A stretch of DNA of 64,000 nucleotides from Schleiferilactobacillus harbinensis DSM 16991 (GCF_000425885.1 NZ_AUEH01000002.1:109918-173917); one strand, 5' to 3'. Shown: positions 29,801-38,668, numbered from the stretch's first letter. Notes: generated by a model not told the origin, from the sequence alone. Numbers and translations: made by a program.

Positions 29801-30760
29801 CAGGCCTTTAACTTTAATAAAGAAAGTATTCTTATTATTAGGGTCAAGATAAATATGGTGATCAAATTGCATCGGAAAATTAATGGTAAAGCTCGTACCA
29901 GCAATTGAAATTGTCTTAATAGTCAAATAATAGTATGACTTATTCCAGTCAACACTTGCTGCCCACGCTTTGGCATCAATACCATCCGCCACTTGAACGC
30001 GTACCATTACCGCCCAATCACCTGCCATTGTCGCATCTGCAAGGGATTGCGAGTTTGCCACAGCTGCCGAAATAGGAACGTTCCCAGTGGCCTGGACAAA
30101 TCCGCCATCAAATGACGCGTTTGCGGTATCCAACTTGGGAGTGCCAGTTGGCGTTCCATCACTACTCTTCATCTTGGAAGAGACGCCAGTAGAATTATAA
30201 ATTTGCGTTTTATCAGCCGCACTAACTGTCTGGTTAGCCCAATCTTGTGTGACCTGTGGTGCAGTATCACTACTGCCAAAATCAACAAGATCATCCTTAT
30301 CAACATAATTTAATGAAAAGTACGGCTTCCCATTGGAAGAACCGGCATTATTGAATGAAATTGCAACGGGCGATCCGGTCACACCACCATTCCAATCAGA
30401 TTTGGTTTGATTAACAGCACTCTGTCCACCGCCGGACACATCGGTGGACAAGGGCATCCCGGCACTTGCGCCAGACCAGCCATTGTACCCCCATTTAACA
30501 AACGATCCCTCACTTGGCTTTCGCTCTCGGCCTAATCCTGGAATCTGGTACATACTCCACGGATCGCCTGTAGGTGTAACTACTTGCGGTATCCCGCTGC
30601 TATTTGTCTTTGTTGAAAGCGTGCTATTATCCAACACATCCCCAATAGTCGCCGCCTTCACCTGCGGCCCACTACCAGCAATCAACGCACCCCCCACGAG
30701 GGCGGCCAGTAGGAGGCCGACGAGTCCCTGCTTAGTTCTATGTCTCTTGATGATCCTCAT
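26819..30760 (-). CDS. giant secreted WxL-like surface protein 1
   Basis: Secreted protein of about 1313 aa. The signal peptide runs to about A36 (GLLLAALVGGALIAGSGPQVKA). The N-terminal third has a beta-rich region with NFPMQFDHHIYLD and MAGDWAVMVRVQV; the middle has many Ser/Thr-rich segments. The C-terminal 200 residues resemble a WxL domain: LDFGKNTTP-type start, YTWMLSATMNPF as the first WxL, and YTSTVTYTISDNG where the second WxL would be, with Tyr for Trp. WxL domains bind peptidoglycan non-covalently. Start ATG 30758-30760 after GGGGGA. It lies 40 bases behind the DUF916 gene, as in Csc-type clusters. It is a paralog of the protein at 33316-37143; the N-terminal half is more AT-rich than neighbouring genes. 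Confidence 0.85.
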   Translation of the reverse strand: MRIIKRHRTKQGLVGLLLAALVGGALIAGSGPQVKAATIGDVLDNSTLSTKTNSSGIPQVVTPTGDPWSMYQIPGLGRERKPSEGSFVKWGYNGWSGASAGMPLSTDVSGGGQSAVNQTKSDWNGGVTGSPVAISFNNAGSSNGKPYFSLNYVDKDDLVDFGSSDTAPQVTQDWANQTVSAADKTQIYNSTGVSSKMKSSDGTPTGTPKLDTANASFDGGFVQATGNVPISAAVANSQSLADATMAGDWAVMVRVQVADGIDAKAWAASVDWNKSYYYLTIKTISIAGTSFTINFPMQFDHHIYLDPNNKNTFFIKVKGLPFWAKQTSPTAASGWPGQGPDDLNSTVQLQLQDGDADYVDYLNNRQINASTNTASTLDNLVDAKGNVAPGTDLNDEKLTTKDVNGDTQPAFAKYKHSSALPILGNPLWNIWDVTGIGWVGPKGALYNAGPTGRMITLLNAVPGKSNSIPERYIGDGVSTAYVAILNWFTSNMFTGSAHINFSFDMSKYAAGTSTNEQALTAGRFFAAPKADGTFNSSTESSTGQTATDTIKITMYDSSQLVDPYSLTKGLDRTSTSRTSPLRQTLHTADSSALNATKGGPAGMTPADYAVINKDDLDKGTPYPTYTNFTSWTGAIIPYDREHWSDDDSTESTSFTDTMHSQGKFGTDLRYRTASPDPANDGVLVNDGSAFNIDKPTDFKTNYIDQYTPIFDKTNTAKLTTAGVVKPQRYANVYSLYNYVNGVGTLPSSNEPVPVYTSTGTGGNNLSVTAGQEIATKPAVATNAAKGATSVTSSLDKGRWRYTGTMDSGGGALPLADATISLSQPLKPQLTLNGQSPYIVSDAQLNAGGGVTKQLGTWRDPLGLVVQTAQSDNLRGTVSASNTQKQNTNWDSIQNMDTKVHGMSFNAASANVLPDPTQPSTKAGGITHDDQSDPQAVTFNYKLPWNQTDTSRVYYGQVDLTRAAAVPLRNSYTLNLGAADNTATANYLIIRNSETPSTNTYQIKKYFNTTGNPTTHLLTTADNGQKIPVKADATVSTAGKNTSQTLSIWVPKVAGTTIDDLPVVTSADGSTATVTNTTSQQSTQIQAQYYVYSAQFSKVPANFSYTYAYHVGTSGVSATAYNQQLVDLVMSSSQLLGQTNAIDFKISQGVNLLHAPNFDFGKNTTPTTAANYKLTDAGKADAYFEAQENDGLPYTNTYTWMLSATMNPFKRSMTDTGYNNFNVILGNPYLDAAGTQIDSVDEHRPDVNGLISDGYSSSRLFYVDPMKEPDTQSYDVNSIKRYYPNANLTVPPQIITPGKYTSTVTYTISDNGSI

Positions 30761-30800
30761 CAAAATTCCCCCAGTAATTATGTCTGAAATCCTAAGTATC

Positions 30801-31853
30801 TTAATGCTTTAATTTATCCCAAAGCCGTTCGCCGTGGCGGCGGCCTTTATTGTAGATCAAGACCCAGCCGGCAATCATCAAAATGATGATCAGTATCACC
30901 AGAATAACGACGATGATCATGTTGCGCCGATTGGGCGACGAATAATCAGCCAGGGCTTGGACCTGGCTTTGTTCAATAGTGAAATTGCGGGTGATGGTCT
31001 GGCGGGCAACATTATTGCCGGCCACCACCAGTGTCATGCGGTACGCCCCGGCGGGCAGGTTATGTATCGGGAACTGCCAATTGAATCGGCTTTGCGGGGC
31101 GACCTTGCCGTTTTGGGCGGTCGTATGGATGACTCGTTTCTTGGTACCGCGATTAGTGACCGTCAAATCGGTCGTCAATGCGTAAGCGTACATTGGGGCA
31201 TCGTTGCTGGTGACCAGCCGCAGGGCCAGCTTACCGGCTTCCGCCACCGGCTGCACCGTGCCAAACTTCAGCTTGGGCCGCTCGGTGTTGATGTTGCTGC
31301 CTTGGAGCACGACGCTGCGCTGATAGGCCACTTTCTGCCGAATCGGCGTCGCTGTCGTGGTCACATCGGCTTCTGAATAGAGACCGCCGAGGATCATACC
31401 CGAAAACTGCTTGGCTGGGGCTCGGATCGTAAACTCGACGACTTTCACCGCTGCCGGCGCCAGCGTCACACTTTTCTTCCTCGCCCCTACGACTAATGAG
31501 GCAAAACTTGTAGCCGTCTTGGGGTACACGCTGGTGGCCGCCTGACTGTATATAATCTGCGGATTGCTGTCGGTGGTGCCGTTGTTGGCATAGACATCGA
31601 CGGTAATCGGCTCGCTGCCGATATTGGCGACCTGCAATTGCAGGGTCTGCGTCTGGTTTGGCGTCGGTCTGAGCTGCCAATAATTCAACGCGCCATCGAC
31701 CTGATTGGGCGGCAGCACCGCACTCACGGCGTAGGCCTTCTTCGGCGTTTTTGTGGCGGCGCCATGCACAGTGACGGCACTGCTAAACAAGCCGACCAAC
31801 ACCGCCAGGATGCTGAGCAGCCACCACGGCCGGATGATATATTTCCTGGGCAC
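30801..31853 (-). CDS. DUF916/DUF3324 (WxLIP-type) anchor protein
   Basis: Membrane-anchored cell-surface protein of about 350 aa. Signal-like helix at about 10-27 (WWLLSILAVLVGLFSS), the DUF916 beta domain (PNQTQTLQLQVANIGSEPITVDVYANN) to about residue 150, DUF3324 after it, then a C-terminal helix (MIIVVILVILIIILMIAGWVL) with a basic tail. Such proteins bind peptidoglycan and partner WxL proteins. Start GTG 31851-31853 after GGAGG. First gene of the unit with the WxL gene downstream. Confidence 0.9.
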   Translation of the reverse strand: MPRKYIIRPWWLLSILAVLVGLFSSAVTVHGAATKTPKKAYAVSAVLPPNQVDGALNYWQLRPTPNQTQTLQLQVANIGSEPITVDVYANNGTTDSNPQIIYSQAATSVYPKTATSFASLVVGARKKSVTLAPAAVKVVEFTIRAPAKQFSGMILGGLYSEADVTTTATPIRQKVAYQRSVVLQGSNINTERPKLKFGTVQPVAEAGKLALRLVTSNDAPMYAYALTTDLTVTNRGTKKRVIHTTAQNGKVAPQSRFNWQFPIHNLPAGAYRMTLVVAGNNVARQTITRNFTIEQSQVQALADYSSPNRRNMIIVVILVILIIILMIAGWVLIYNKGRRHGERLWDKLKH

Positions 31854-32202
31854 GACATCACCTCCAATGAAACCAGTACTCTTACCGGCAAGAATAACGT
31901 AAGAATCAGAATCCGTTTTCCGAAAATAGTCGGCCAAACTCCCTATTCACAACTATCTGAAATGGTAGCATCACAACGGTTAAAAAACAACGGGTGTTTT
32001 GCTTCACTGGCCTAGTTATTCCAGATTTCCATCGGAAGTTCCACTTCACCCATTTTTTATTATATACCGCTCAGTTCCCACTGGTATTTCAGAAATGACA
32101 AAATATCATTTGAAAATTGGTATTGACATATTCAGGCAGCGTCGTGGAACCGATCGAGCATGGTATAATACGGACATATTGACTGACTTTTAAACGAAAG
32201 AA
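31854..32202. other. divergent intergenic region, 349 bases
   Basis: AT-rich spacer between the DUF916 gene and the GNAT gene. Minus strand: TATAAT at 32059-32064, about 200 bases before the DUF916 start, with no convincing -35. Plus strand: extended -10 TGGTATAAT (TATAAT 32164-32169) for the GNAT gene. A TTGACA at 32123-32128 is too far from that -10 to pair with it. No gene seen. Confidence 0.6.
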
Positions 32203-32682
32203 GTGGCTTCCTTGGCAATTGAAATCACGACCTCCCTGAGTTCTCCTGTATACGACGACGCCTTGGCCATTCGCCAAGAGGTGTTTGTCCAAGAACAGCA
32301 CGTCCCCGCTGACTTAGAGGTGGACAGCGACGAAGGCAAAGCAATCTATTTCGTCGCCTACGATGACGACCACCACGCCGAAGGGACGGTGCGCCTCGTA
32401 CCGGATGAGCACGGCGTCGGCGATGTGCAGCGGATGGCGGTGCGCAAAACCGACCGGCACCACGGCATTGGCCGGGTCCTGCTGAACGCGGTGGCCGACT
32501 ATGCCGCGAAGAACGCCTACGCGGCCCTGCTGCTGCATGCCCAGGTGCACGCGATTCCTTTTTATGAGAAATTAGGCTATACGCTAACGGATCGGCCGGA
32601 ATTTTTGGATGCCGGCATCCGCCATCGGGAAATGGTCAAGCCGCTAGCCGCCGATGCTAAGGGAGCTAACCATGTCCAATAA
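32203..32682 (+). CDS. GNAT-family N-acetyltransferase
   Basis: Acetyltransferase of 159 aa, ElaA/YjcF-like. The acetyl-CoA motif is QRMAVRKTDRHHGIGRVLL (the R/Q-x-x-G-x-G/A loop). The fold continues with LLHAQVHAIPFYEKLGYT. The N terminus (VYDDALAIRQEVFVQEQHVP) is the usual GNAT start for this subgroup. GTG 32203 is assumed; TTG 32212 is possible and neither has a strong ribosome site. It overlaps the next gene by 11 bases. Substrate unknown. Confidence 0.88.
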   Translation: MASLAIEITTSLSSPVYDDALAIRQEVFVQEQHVPADLEVDSDEGKAIYFVAYDDDHHAEGTVRLVPDEHGVGDVQRMAVRKTDRHHGIGRVLLNAVADYAAKNAYAALLLHAQVHAIPFYEKLGYTLTDRPEFLDAGIRHREMVKPLAADAKGANHVQ

Positions 32683-33184
32683 GAAAATCGCCGCGGTTTA
32701 TCTGTTCTTGTTCCTGCTGCCCTATTTATGTGCCCTGCTGGTCATCGGCACCAGCTACAACGCACTGGTGCTGCACAGTGCCAGTCTCTGGCGGACCTTC
32801 GTCGGCGCCGCGGTCGGGGCCGTGGTCATGAGTGCCTTGAAAGTCACCGTAGAACGGCCCCTCGCCATCCTGGTGGCCAACGCCACCCGGCCCCTGCTGC
32901 GGGACATTCTGGACTTCTTCAAAGTCGATGGCGACATGAAGAAACGGGTGCTGAACCTGGGCATCGATTTCGTCTTCTGCGGGGTCGCCACTTGGGTAGT
33001 GCGCAACGTCTTTCCCCGGGAATGGATCATGTGGTCGCTGATCGGCTGGCTGATGCTGATCATGTTCATTTCGGTATTGATTGGCGGATATATCGATTAT
33101 GATTTACTCAGTGTGGAGCGGACGGGCACCAAAGAGGTTCAAGTCCGCAACCCACGACCTAAATCAATCAAGACGAATAAATAA
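32672..33184 (+). CDS. hypothetical membrane protein, 170 aa
   Basis: About four membrane helices (IAAVYLFLFLLPYLCALLVIG, TFVGAAVGAVVMSAL, LGIDFVFCGVATWVV, WSLIGWLMLIMFISVLIGGYI) with a basic cytosolic tail ending KSIKTNK. A polar stretch with DFFKVDGDMKKRV separates the pairs. I do not recognise the family. ATG 32672 six bases after GGGAG, coupled to the GNAT gene by overlap. Confidence 0.75.
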   Translation: MSNKKIAAVYLFLFLLPYLCALLVIGTSYNALVLHSASLWRTFVGAAVGAVVMSALKVTVERPLAILVANATRPLLRDILDFFKVDGDMKKRVLNLGIDFVFCGVATWVVRNVFPREWIMWSLIGWLMLIMFISVLIGGYIDYDLLSVERTGTKEVQVRNPRPKSIKTNK

Positions 33185-33268
33185 CGAACTATTTGGATTA
33201 AAAAGGCGCTCTCACAACATCTAATTTTCTGAAACCATCCCTATCCATGTCTGATACGGACTTTCAAG

Positions 33269-33310
33269 CACAACAAAAACGCCCTTCATCTGGAGGGTGT
33301 TTTTGTTGTG
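33269..33310. terminator. bidirectional terminator
   Basis: 17-base arms (33269-33285 and 33294-33310, containing ACAAAAACGCCCT / AGGGTGTTTTTGT) around an 8-base loop, between the membrane protein gene (+) and the second giant WxL gene (-). Confidence 0.9.
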
Positions 33311-33315
33311 ACCGA

Positions 33316-36300
33316 TTATAGGGAACCGTTATCGGACAACAGGTAGGTAATCGTGGAAGTGTATTTACCATTTGTGATGGTTTCTGCCGGCACCGTTAAC
33401 CCGGCCTTGGGATAGTAGCGGGTCAATGGATTCTCTGTATTATCAACATCACCCTGCAACCGATTCAACTCGTAGAGTTTGGTTTGCTGATTGTTTGAAA
33501 TCATGTCGTGGGGGTAATGGTTGAAATACCGCATTTGGCTGTAGTCCCACGCTGGATCGAACGCACCGGTAACGTCGACCGGAGTAACGCCGCTTTCGCC
33601 AGTACCTTTGACGTCCGTCCCCGGTACACCCAGACTGGTCCTGAAGTCCGTGTACTGCGTATTGTGGTCCGCACTGGTAAAGGGCCCCATTGCCCCATAC
33701 AAGGTCCACGATCCGATGTGATTCGTATTATCCTGCACTTGGAAGTACGCATCTTGCGGATCAGTCAGGCTATATGGTGCATTGGTTCCCGTTGCACTGG
33801 GCGTCTGATGTTTACCAAAATCGAGTGATGGCACATGAACCAGGTTTTCGTTCTTGAACTCATTGAACGAAATGCCATTGGACACCCCTAACGCCTGGGT
33901 ACCATTCACCGCCAAGTCTTGTAATGACCGCTGATACGGCAGTTGGGTCGGATCCGTGATCTTGTACTGGTAAGTAAACTTGAATTCCTCCGGGGGACTC
34001 GCGAACGATACTTGATAGGAAGCATATTTCTTATCAATATCCCCATTCCCCGACGAAACCTTGGTCGGACCACTGGTTAGTGAGTTGCCTGAATCACTTG
34101 TGGTGACTTGCGGTGTCCCGTCAATGTCTGCACCCGGGACAATCGGAATCATCAACGTAACATCTTTCCCATAGTTCTTGCCGCCAAGCTGATTACTGAT
34201 ACCTTCAGTGGTCACCCCGACATCTTTGCCAGTGTCACCGCTCTGAACAAAGTGGACGAGCGAACCATCCGAAAATTGCTTCTTGATCGTATACCAGTCT
34301 TTATCTGGGGTGTTGTCATCAATGACCAGCATGGTATCATCCGAAGCCGTGTTATCCACGTTAGCGCCCAGCTTGTAGCTGTTGACAATATTGACCTTGG
34401 TGTTATCTCGATCAACATCTGCATAACCATAATATAGAATCGATGTCGGGTCGCTTTGCAATGGTACTTGAAATTTACCCACAGCCGAACCGTCTGAGTT
34501 GAAACTCATGGCTGTGTTGTTCGCCATATTTTGGTTTTGATCAAGTGCCACATCATTCTTGCTAGAAAAGTTGCCGCTCAACAGTTTAGGTGTTGGACTG
34601 TATGTTACCCCTTCGCCAGTTTTGTTCCAAGCGTCTTGTTGTGTCTGCTTCGTGGAGAAGCCGAGATGCAAATTCGACGCATTGGTCCCGGTGGCCAACG
34701 GGTCCCGGAAGTACCCCACCGGCTTGGTCTGACTCTTGCCGCCTGTAATTTCACTGCGGTTGACGTAAATCGGGAAGTAATCGGACAAATCAATCGTCGG
34801 TTTCAACGACTGATTCAACCCCAACGTCGCATCCGCCAGAGGTAACGTATTCAGCGTCCCGGTGTAATGCCATTGGCTGTTGTTCAACGCGCTGTTGATC
34901 GTGGTGCCGTCAAAGTTGACGCCATCATTGGCTGTCACGGAGACTTTGTTGTTATCCACCCCGTCATAGACCGCTTTAGGTGTTTCCAACGGCGTCGGAG
35001 TACTCTTGGAATAATCGTACAACTGATACACGTTCGCGTACCGCTGCGGTCGAATCACGCCGGCGGTGGTGAACTTATCCTTGTTAAAGACCGGTTGATA
35101 CGCTTGCTCCTGATTGTAGAAAGTCGTCTGGTCTTGTACTGGGAATGCTTTTCCGTCGTTGACCAAAATGCCGTCCTTCGCCGGATCCGGCGTGGCACTG
35201 CGAGAATTCAGATCACTAGCCAGCTTGTCCTGGGAGTGCAACGTATCTGTTGCAATCTTCGGTAAAGGCTTGCTGCTGTCGTCAGCCCAGTGGAGCCGGT
35301 CGTAAGGGGTAATTGCCCCGGTCCAGGAAGTAAAGTTCGTGTACACCGGATAAGGCGTTCCTTTTTCACCCGTTTTCACCAGGGCATAATCTATCGGCGT
35401 GACCCCCGCTTTTAAGTGCTGGAAAATGGCGTCGTTACTGGATGCTGAATTGCTGTCCATTGTATTTGACCCAGTCAACACCCGATACGGGTCAACCAGC
35501 TGAGCCGTGTTAAACATCGTAATCCCAAATCCACGTCTGTCGCCGGACTGCAGCCCATCACCATCATTGATTTTTCCGTCTGAATACGGCGCCGCAAACA
35601 ATTTGCCCGACGTCAACGCTTCTCGGTCTGCGCTACTGTGGTCAGCGTATTTCGAAATGTCGAACGTAAAGTTGATATGTGCTGTACCCTTGAAGTAGTT
35701 CTGGGTAAAGTATGAGGCAAGGTTGTTGATAATCGGGGCAACGATGATGCTATTAAGTGCACCTAAAATATTCCCATTGGTTGTCTTACGATCAGCTGAC
35801 TGCATCTTAGTAACACCGTTCAACATAGCCAAAGTACGTCCGGTTAGCCCCGTTTTGTAAACCGGGCTTTCAGGAACTAACGTGGTGAGAATGACCGATG
35901 CTGCCCAGGACGCAAATTGTCCAAGCAATCCCTGACCTTGTAAAGGATCAATGACTAGCTCGTGAGCTATGCCATACCAGGCATCCCACGGCATCCCACG
36001 GCCAGTTCCTTGCGTTTGAAACTCCGGCTGACCATTCAAATCGAGGCTATTGTCTGAATCACTATCTAGATTATCCAATGGCTCCATTTGACCGCCATCA
36101 TAGTATCTGTTGTGCAGGTAATCCAGCGCATCTGATTTTGGCTTTTGCAATTGCATCTGCGCACTTGATCCATCCGAGGGAATGTTATAGCTAAACGGAA
36201 TTCCCTTGACCTTCAAGTAAAAATCATTGCCGTCTGGATTGTTCTTGTCCAAGTATATATGATGATCAAACTGGAGTGGAAATGTTAGATTTTTGAATGT

Positions 36301-37143
36301 GATTGGGATCTTAATAGGGATAAATAAAAAATTATAATCTATATTAAACGTGTACGTGTCCAGAGTCAGGTAAAAATACGAGGAATTCCAAGCAACGGTA
36401 CTTGCCAAGTCCTTTGCATTGACGCCTTTGGGTAAGTCAACCCGGACCATAACCCCCCAGTTGCCTGCCATGATCGCATTGATTGTTGTCGGGGTGGTGG
36501 CAATCCGGGCTCTAATTGGAACGTTTCCGGAAATCTGCAGATAGCCGCCGTTGAATGATTCGCCATCTTTCAATTTTCCAGTATTGCCATCCATCTTACT
36601 CTGTACGCCATCGGGATTATACAGATAGTGGTTGGCATCGGTATCAAACGGAGTTGATGACTTGCTGAAATTATTGGCAATATCCGCATTGCCATAGTCA
36701 ACAAAGCCAAGCTTATTGACATAGTTAATAACGAACCACGGATTACCGTGCGTCCCGTCATCCGAATCCTGGAATTGAATATCCGCTGGCGACTCAGCTT
36801 GGGGCGAGTTCGTCGTCGAATCCATATCCTGATAACCAGTTCCTGACGAATCCGGCGTCGTCGATAAAGGCGCCCCAGACGCTGCCGTCCCAGACCGTAC
36901 AAAGGACCCTTCATTCATCCCATGGTCCCGGGAAACGCCCTGATTATTCGTCAGCCCAGGCACTTGATACATATTCCACGGTTGCCCATTCTTATCCTTG
37001 GGTACTGTGGTTCCAGTATTATCGAGTACATCCCCGATTGTATCGGCGGCAACCTGAGCCGGCTGCCCTAGCCACAGAACACTGCTCGCCAGGATTACGA
37101 GTAACAGCCCCCAGACTCCCTTCTTCATCAAATTGCGTTGCAT
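33316..37143 (-). CDS. giant secreted WxL-like surface protein 2
   Basis: Secreted protein of about 1275 aa, paralog of the 26819-30760 product: shared LQFDHHIYLD, NFTSWTGAI.PYDR.HW, HINFTFDISKYAD and TLHSQDK blocks in the same order. Signal peptide to about A33 (GLLLVILASSVLWLGQPAQVAA). C terminus: LDFGKHQTP, first motif GSWTLYGAMGPF (WxL present), last motif YTSTITYLLSDNG (Tyr for Trp). ATG 37141-37143 after GGGGGG; an in-frame ATG 15 bases upstream lacks a site. It has its own leader region, unlike its paralog. A block near 36240-36400 is conspicuously AT-rich. Confidence 0.85.
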   Translation of the reverse strand: MQRNLMKKGVWGLLLVILASSVLWLGQPAQVAADTIGDVLDNTGTTVPKDKNGQPWNMYQVPGLTNNQGVSRDHGMNEGSFVRSGTAASGAPLSTTPDSSGTGYQDMDSTTNSPQAESPADIQFQDSDDGTHGNPWFVINYVNKLGFVDYGNADIANNFSKSSTPFDTDANHYLYNPDGVQSKMDGNTGKLKDGESFNGGYLQISGNVPIRARIATTPTTINAIMAGNWGVMVRVDLPKGVNAKDLASTVAWNSSYFYLTLDTYTFNIDYNFLFIPIKIPITFKNLTFPLQFDHHIYLDKNNPDGNDFYLKVKGIPFSYNIPSDGSSAQMQLQKPKSDALDYLHNRYYDGGQMEPLDNLDSDSDNSLDLNGQPEFQTQGTGRGMPWDAWYGIAHELVIDPLQGQGLLGQFASWAASVILTTLVPESPVYKTGLTGRTLAMLNGVTKMQSADRKTTNGNILGALNSIIVAPIINNLASYFTQNYFKGTAHINFTFDISKYADHSSADREALTSGKLFAAPYSDGKINDGDGLQSGDRRGFGITMFNTAQLVDPYRVLTGSNTMDSNSASSNDAIFQHLKAGVTPIDYALVKTGEKGTPYPVYTNFTSWTGAITPYDRLHWADDSSKPLPKIATDTLHSQDKLASDLNSRSATPDPAKDGILVNDGKAFPVQDQTTFYNQEQAYQPVFNKDKFTTAGVIRPQRYANVYQLYDYSKSTPTPLETPKAVYDGVDNNKVSVTANDGVNFDGTTINSALNNSQWHYTGTLNTLPLADATLGLNQSLKPTIDLSDYFPIYVNRSEITGGKSQTKPVGYFRDPLATGTNASNLHLGFSTKQTQQDAWNKTGEGVTYSPTPKLLSGNFSSKNDVALDQNQNMANNTAMSFNSDGSAVGKFQVPLQSDPTSILYYGYADVDRDNTKVNIVNSYKLGANVDNTASDDTMLVIDDNTPDKDWYTIKKQFSDGSLVHFVQSGDTGKDVGVTTEGISNQLGGKNYGKDVTLMIPIVPGADIDGTPQVTTSDSGNSLTSGPTKVSSGNGDIDKKYASYQVSFASPPEEFKFTYQYKITDPTQLPYQRSLQDLAVNGTQALGVSNGISFNEFKNENLVHVPSLDFGKHQTPSATGTNAPYSLTDPQDAYFQVQDNTNHIGSWTLYGAMGPFTSADHNTQYTDFRTSLGVPGTDVKGTGESGVTPVDVTGAFDPAWDYSQMRYFNHYPHDMISNNQQTKLYELNRLQGDVDNTENPLTRYYPKAGLTVPAETITNGKYTSTITYLLSDNGSL

Positions 37144-37420
37144 GACAGATCCCCCCATTACGATTGATTACCGTTAAACACTATGGTTAATGACTCTAAA
37201 TAACATTTCTTTGGTTGAAAAGCTTTGTATGTAAACCAGACCACAAGATAAAAAATAGTAGTCCAATCAATAGGCCCAGGCAGTTTATCACCAAGCCATT
37301 TTCTACTGTAACACTTGTTACCGGTATTCCCACTTCGAATACGGAAAAGTACGCATATGAAAACTGACATAACAGATGATACGCCTGTATTGTCAAATAC
37401 CAATTCAATTTTGAGGAAAA
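37144..37420 (-). promoter_or_regulatory. AT-rich leader/promoter region of giant WxL gene 2
   Basis: About 280 bases with no supported gene. A minus-strand TTGACA (37391-37396) with TTATGT 18 bases on is a candidate promoter; it would give a leader of about 220 bases. No obvious riboswitch fold was recognised. Confidence 0.4.
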
Positions 37421-37458
37421 CAAAAACCGGGCGGCTGCAATTACTTGCTGCCGCCCGG
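37421..37458 (-). terminator. terminator after the 173-aa protein gene
   Basis: 14-base arms CCGGGCGGCAGCAA / TTGCAGCCGCCCGG (one mismatch) with a 4-base loop, then TTTTTG on the minus strand. Confidence 0.9.
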
Positions 37459-37477
37459 CACAATAGGGTTTTACTGA

Positions 37478-37999
37478 TTAATCGTCATATTCATCCGGCT
37501 GGCTGTCTTGTTCCTTGCCAATATACATGATGCCGGCGTGGTCGCAAATCTTGTCCTGCTCATCCATCCGCCAGCTGTCCACCAAATACGGCTTGCTGGT
37601 CATGGCCAAGTGTTCCGGAATTTTCAGCTCAGACTTCTCGAACTGCTTCATCAGCCGTTCGATCCCTTGATTGACCCCGATCTGGTAGATGACCGTGTCG
37701 GCAGTTTCGGTGTGCACCGCCGCCTTACTATCCGGCAGGTCGAAGGTAACGAAATCGCCGAACTTTTCTGTGCCGACTGGGAATAAGGAACCAATGTAGT
37801 ACACGAAGGAGTATGGGGAAAAGACGATCAGGGCGGTCCGGTTCTTTTGCCCGGTCTGATGCGCGTCCAACTGGGCCGGCGCGTCACTGTGCATGAATTC
37901 CTCCCAAGCTGAATAGAAGCTGCCGTTACCATCCATCATTGTGGGCAGGTAGGGATACCCGATCATCCGCATTGCGTCCACGTTTTTAATTTCTGCCAT
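37478..37999 (-). CDS. hypothetical protein, possibly GyrI-like
   Basis: Cytosolic protein of 173 aa. The order YPYLPTMMDGNGSFYSAWEEF, VYYIGSLFPVG and FVTFDLPDSKAAVHTE recalls the GyrI-like/AraC effector-binding fold, but the match is by eye only. An acidic tail (DSQPDEYDD) closes it. ATG 37997-37999 after AGAGGAG. Single-gene unit. Confidence 0.6.
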   Translation of the reverse strand: MAEIKNVDAMRMIGYPYLPTMMDGNGSFYSAWEEFMHSDAPAQLDAHQTGQKNRTALIVFSPYSFVYYIGSLFPVGTEKFGDFVTFDLPDSKAAVHTETADTVIYQIGVNQGIERLMKQFEKSELKIPEHLAMTSKPYLVDSWRMDEQDKICDHAGIMYIGKEQDSQPDEYDD

Positions 38000-38033
38000 T
38001 GTGCACTCCTCTTTCTTCTTTAATATACATGAT

Positions 38034-38062
38034 AAAAGCCGAGGCTGACCCCGGCTTTTTTA
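38034..38062 (-). terminator. terminator of the Ntdp-like gene
   Basis: AAAAGCCG... / ...CGGCTTTT stem with one mismatch and a 4-7 base loop between two minus-strand genes. Confidence 0.75.
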
Positions 38063-38083
38063 TTTTCGAGACTATGATTACAA

Positions 38084-38620
38084 CTAGCGGCGATGAGACA
38101 GCTCCAAATACCGCTGATACCAGATGTCGACGTACTCCTGGGAAAACGGCCCTTTGCCGTTATTGATCCAATCCACCAACACCTTCACGTTCTCCTTGAG
38201 GATATGGTCGATCTCCGGCGAATAGGACCAGCGTTTGGCGTGGGCTTCGTATTCGTCCACGTCCAGCAGGCGCTTTTCGCCGTCTGGAAACACCTTCACA
38301 TCAAGATCGTAGTCGATGTATTTCAGGGCTTCCTTGTCAATCACAAACGGGCTGGCCAAGTTGCAGTAATAAGACACCCCGTTGTCGCGGATCATCGCGA
38401 TGATGTTGAACCAATATTTACGGTGGAAATAGACGATTGCCGGCTCGCGGGTCAGCCAGTGACGGCCATCCGATTCGGTCACTAAAGTGTGATCGTTGCA
38501 CCCAATGAGCGAATTCTCGCTCGTTTTGAGCACCATTGTATCGCGCCAGGTACGATGTAAGCTCCCATCATGCTTGTAGCTCTGAATCGCAATATAGTCT
38601 CCTTCCTTGGGAAGATGCAC
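38084..38620 (-). CDS. DUF402/Ntdp-family nucleoside tri- and diphosphatase
   Basis: Cytosolic phosphatase of about 178 aa, UPF0374/Ntdp family. Near-consensus blocks: [80 protein letters not shown]. The last block supplies acidic metal ligands. The start is uncertain: GTG 38618-38620 gives the family's usual short N terminus; GTG 38651-38653 would add 11 residues but has no ribosome site and sits right behind a TATAAT (38659-38664). Confidence 0.88.
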   Translation of the reverse strand: MHLPKEGDYIAIQSYKHDGSLHRTWRDTMVLKTSENSLIGCNDHTLVTESDGRHWLTREPAIVYFHRKYWFNIIAMIRDNGVSYYCNLASPFVIDKEALKYIDYDLDVKVFPDGEKRLLDVDEYEAHAKRWSYSPEIDHILKENVKVLVDWINNGKGPFSQEYVDIWYQRYLELSHRR

Positions 38621-38668
38621 TGCGAACCCAGCTTTCGTGGAACTGTTAGTCACTAAGAATTATAGCAG

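Noticed and set aside
32123..32128. TTGACA as -35 box for the GNAT gene
   Set aside because: It lies 35 bases from the TATAAT; the extended -10 alone is the better call.
37158..37463. Possible 101-aa minus-strand gene before giant WxL gene 2
   Set aside because: No ribosome site, it crosses a terminator hairpin and its composition is not protein-like; treated as leader DNA.
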